Assembly (NCBI GenBank): GCA_951812505.1
Contig: CATOSI010000002.1
Coordinates: forward strand, 992,001 to 1,056,000
DNA length: 64,000 nucleotides
Reading direction: 5' to 3'
From: an uncultured Dehalococcoidia bacterium
GTDB lineage: Bacteria > Chloroflexota > Dehalococcoidia > Lucifugimonadales > UBA1123
This document shows, one piece after another, positions 62,969-64,000 of the stretch. Position 1 is the first letter of the stretch. Every line of letters begins with the position of its first letter. The position numbers were made by a program, and so were the translations under genes. The notes under the pieces are model-generated. The model was not told the DNA's origin. It saw only the letters and a program-made list of their open reading frames with translations, and did no database searches.

Positions 62969-63480
62969 GAAACAATGACTCTAAGCGTATCCAATCGCTT
63001 CCCTATACAGAGGAGTGCCAAGTTCTTGTTACTGACATAGTAGGGTATCTGTCTGGTTTGGCGAAACTTCATGAGGCAGAAAAGACTGGCAATATACGAT
63101 TGAGCGTAGGATTAAGACAGTTGGTAGAAGTCTTGCGCCCATATGCTAACGTCCCGGTATCGGAATTATCCGAAGTACTCAAACAACCAACCCTCCAGAC
63201 AAAAACCAAACATGCCAATAGACAACCTAAAGTAACATTGCCATTCTGTCTTGAGAATCTGGGGCAACGGGAAATTGAAGGGATACTGGGTAACGACAGC
63301 TACACCAAAGATCAGATAGCAGAGCTCGGAGTTAAACGCTTCGGCATTTCCAGGTCGAAACTCTCCCGGCTTCGGAAGAGGGACGCCCAAGAATCTATAC
63401 GTGCTGCGCTAGAGAATGAGAAGGCCCTCGATGTGATCTCTAGAGAGGCGCGTATCAGCGGTAGAGCAAGGTCGGCGTAA
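62965..63480 (+). CDS. Unknown protein, coupled partner of ParA
   Basis: 171 residues. The ATG overlaps the parA stop (ATGA), so the two are translated together. The product is mostly helical and basic. The C-terminal part (SYTKDQIAELGVKRFGISRS then KLSRLRKRDA) looks like a helix-turn-helix DNA-binding region. This would suit a non-canonical ParB-like centromere binder. No ParB nuclease motif or known family is recognised. Flanked downstream by a decayed gene. Confidence 0.6.
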   Translation: MRNNDSKRIQSLPYTEECQVLVTDIVGYLSGLAKLHEAEKTGNIRLSVGLRQLVEVLRPYANVPVSELSEVLKQPTLQTKTKHANRQPKVTLPFCLENLGQREIEGILGNDSYTKDQIAELGVKRFGISRSKLSRLRKRDAQESIRAALENEKALDVISREARISGRARSA

Positions 63481-63508
63481 GGGTTAAGGTCTGTTCAATT
63501 GGCTGCCT

Positions 63509-63800
63509 CTATTTGAAGGCTTCGAGGCGGTTGTTGGCGGCACGGACGGCCTTTTTCACCGCGTCGGCGGGGTCGGTGGCGGTTATGATGGATGTGTCGG
63601 CGGGCTCTCCTGAGCCGGTGAGTGCCCAGGTTTCGAGGCCGATTACGGGGATGTCTTCGGCGAGGGTGTGGCCTATCTAGGACAGGGTGCCGTAGGCTCC
63701 GCCGACGGCGATTACGGCCATGCCGGTCTTTACGACTATGACGTTGCGCGCGTATCCGAGGCCCGTGCCATTCTCATTGAAGCGGTATCTCTCATCGTCG
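63509..63800 (-). pseudogene. Fragment of a TIGR00725-like (LOG/SLOG fold) nucleotide-binding protein gene
   Basis: Read on the minus strand, the product is TGLGYARNVIVVKTGMAVIA then VGGAYGTLS, a stop, and IGHTLAEDIPVIGLETWALT, closely like the C-terminal half of Rossmann-fold proteins of this family (ARN, GGxYGTLSEIG, PVIGLxTW). The stop TAG at 63677-63679 replaces the expected GAG of the conserved Glu. The N-terminal half is absent, and upstream sequence is unrelated. A sequencing error could explain the stop but not the missing half. Confidence 0.75.
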
Positions 63801-63951
63801 CCCTTGGTTTCCATATTCACTTCATATCCATACCTTCTGTGTGCTACTATACGAACATAACATCTGGGCATTGTCGGTTGGTTGGCCGTAAACAAACATA
63901 AATCGAAGATTATGTTATGAAAATTCATAGGCCCGCAAAAAAGATGCTCCA

Positions 63952-63986
63952 TAGCTAACGCTGGGAAAACACTGGGCAAACTCTGG
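63952..63986. repeat. CTGGGAAA iteron-like repeat, copy 2
   Basis: TAGCTAACGCTGGGAAAACA then CTGGGCAAACTCTGG; compare 36140-36175. The window ends 14 bases later. Confidence 0.6.
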
Positions 63987-64000
63987 TGTTCTAATGACCC

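Noticed and set aside
63668-63901. 77-codon plus-strand frame at the right end
   Set aside because: It is the antisense of the recognisable LOG-like pseudogene fragment, which better explains the sequence.

Overview
The window reads as a chromosomal segment of a GC-rich bacterium, most likely a Chloroflexota (Dehalococcoidia/SAR202-like) lineage. The support is indirect: Pro/Thr-rich cell-wall spacers (TPTATP type), RNase J plus FtsH/ClpXP, many TTG/GTG starts, an AccD-AccA fusion, enolase-superfamily, acyl-CoA dehydrogenase, MFS and molybdopterin oxidoreductase genes, and abundant short palindromic intergenic repeats. There is no 16S rRNA, and I saw no tRNA gene or CRISPR array, so the assignment is an inference.

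Layout. 1-1540: end of a surface protein and a secreted leucine-rich-repeat protein. 1548-5131: complete riboflavin set ribD, ribE, ribBA, ribH. 5135-10531: S51-type peptidase, MFS exporter, VTT membrane protein, type 4 uracil-DNA glycosylase, RNase J. 10666-15990: FtsK and the AccDA fusion. 16006-18891 (minus): sulfite-oxidase-like molybdoenzyme, a DapA-fold protein lacking the Schiff-base lysine, leuD. 19006-24045: retropepsin/DUF5678 pair, 2-hydroxyacid dehydrogenase, MFS, SulP. 24114-35004 (mostly minus): rhomboid, methyltransferase, ccmE-ccmD-like-ccmC (CcmE of the CxxxY type), clpX, clpP, tig, FAH-family protein, small membrane proteins, ftsH. 35204-40345: DUF2461 protein, AT-richer HNH nuclease gene, DUF1800/NHL pair, GIY-YIG cassette bounded by inverted repeats. 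40563-50047: sugar kinase, EndoQ-like nuclease, two acyl-CoA dehydrogenases flanking a HEPN/MNT module, MFS, PadR locus. 50121-59070 (minus): phosphohexomutase, Uma2 protein, and a methionine/SAM-cycle gene set (metK, thioesterase, ahcY, PfkB kinase, rhodanese, MTAP, mtnA) headed by a SAM-I riboswitch with its own terminator. 59216-64000: cluster of AACTGGT sites, rhamnonate-dehydratase-like gene with a DDE insertion sequence at its stop codon, a ParA/unknown-partner pair, and a decayed nucleotide-binding-protein gene.

How the parts work together. The clearest physiological unit is the SAM cycle: metK makes SAM, ahcY removes S-adenosylhomocysteine, the PfkB kinase may remove adenosine, and MTAP and mtnA start methylthioadenosine salvage, all downstream of one S-box leader. 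A second unit is riboflavin synthesis, a third is protein quality control (tig-clpP-clpX, with ftsH further along the same strand) and a fourth is cytochrome c maturation (ccmC/D/E). Several short interspersed repeat families have landed at gene edges and supply stop codons, C-terminal residues or ribosome binding sites. The most mobile-looking parts are 35.9-37.4 kb, 39.95-40.34 kb and 60.6-64.0 kb.
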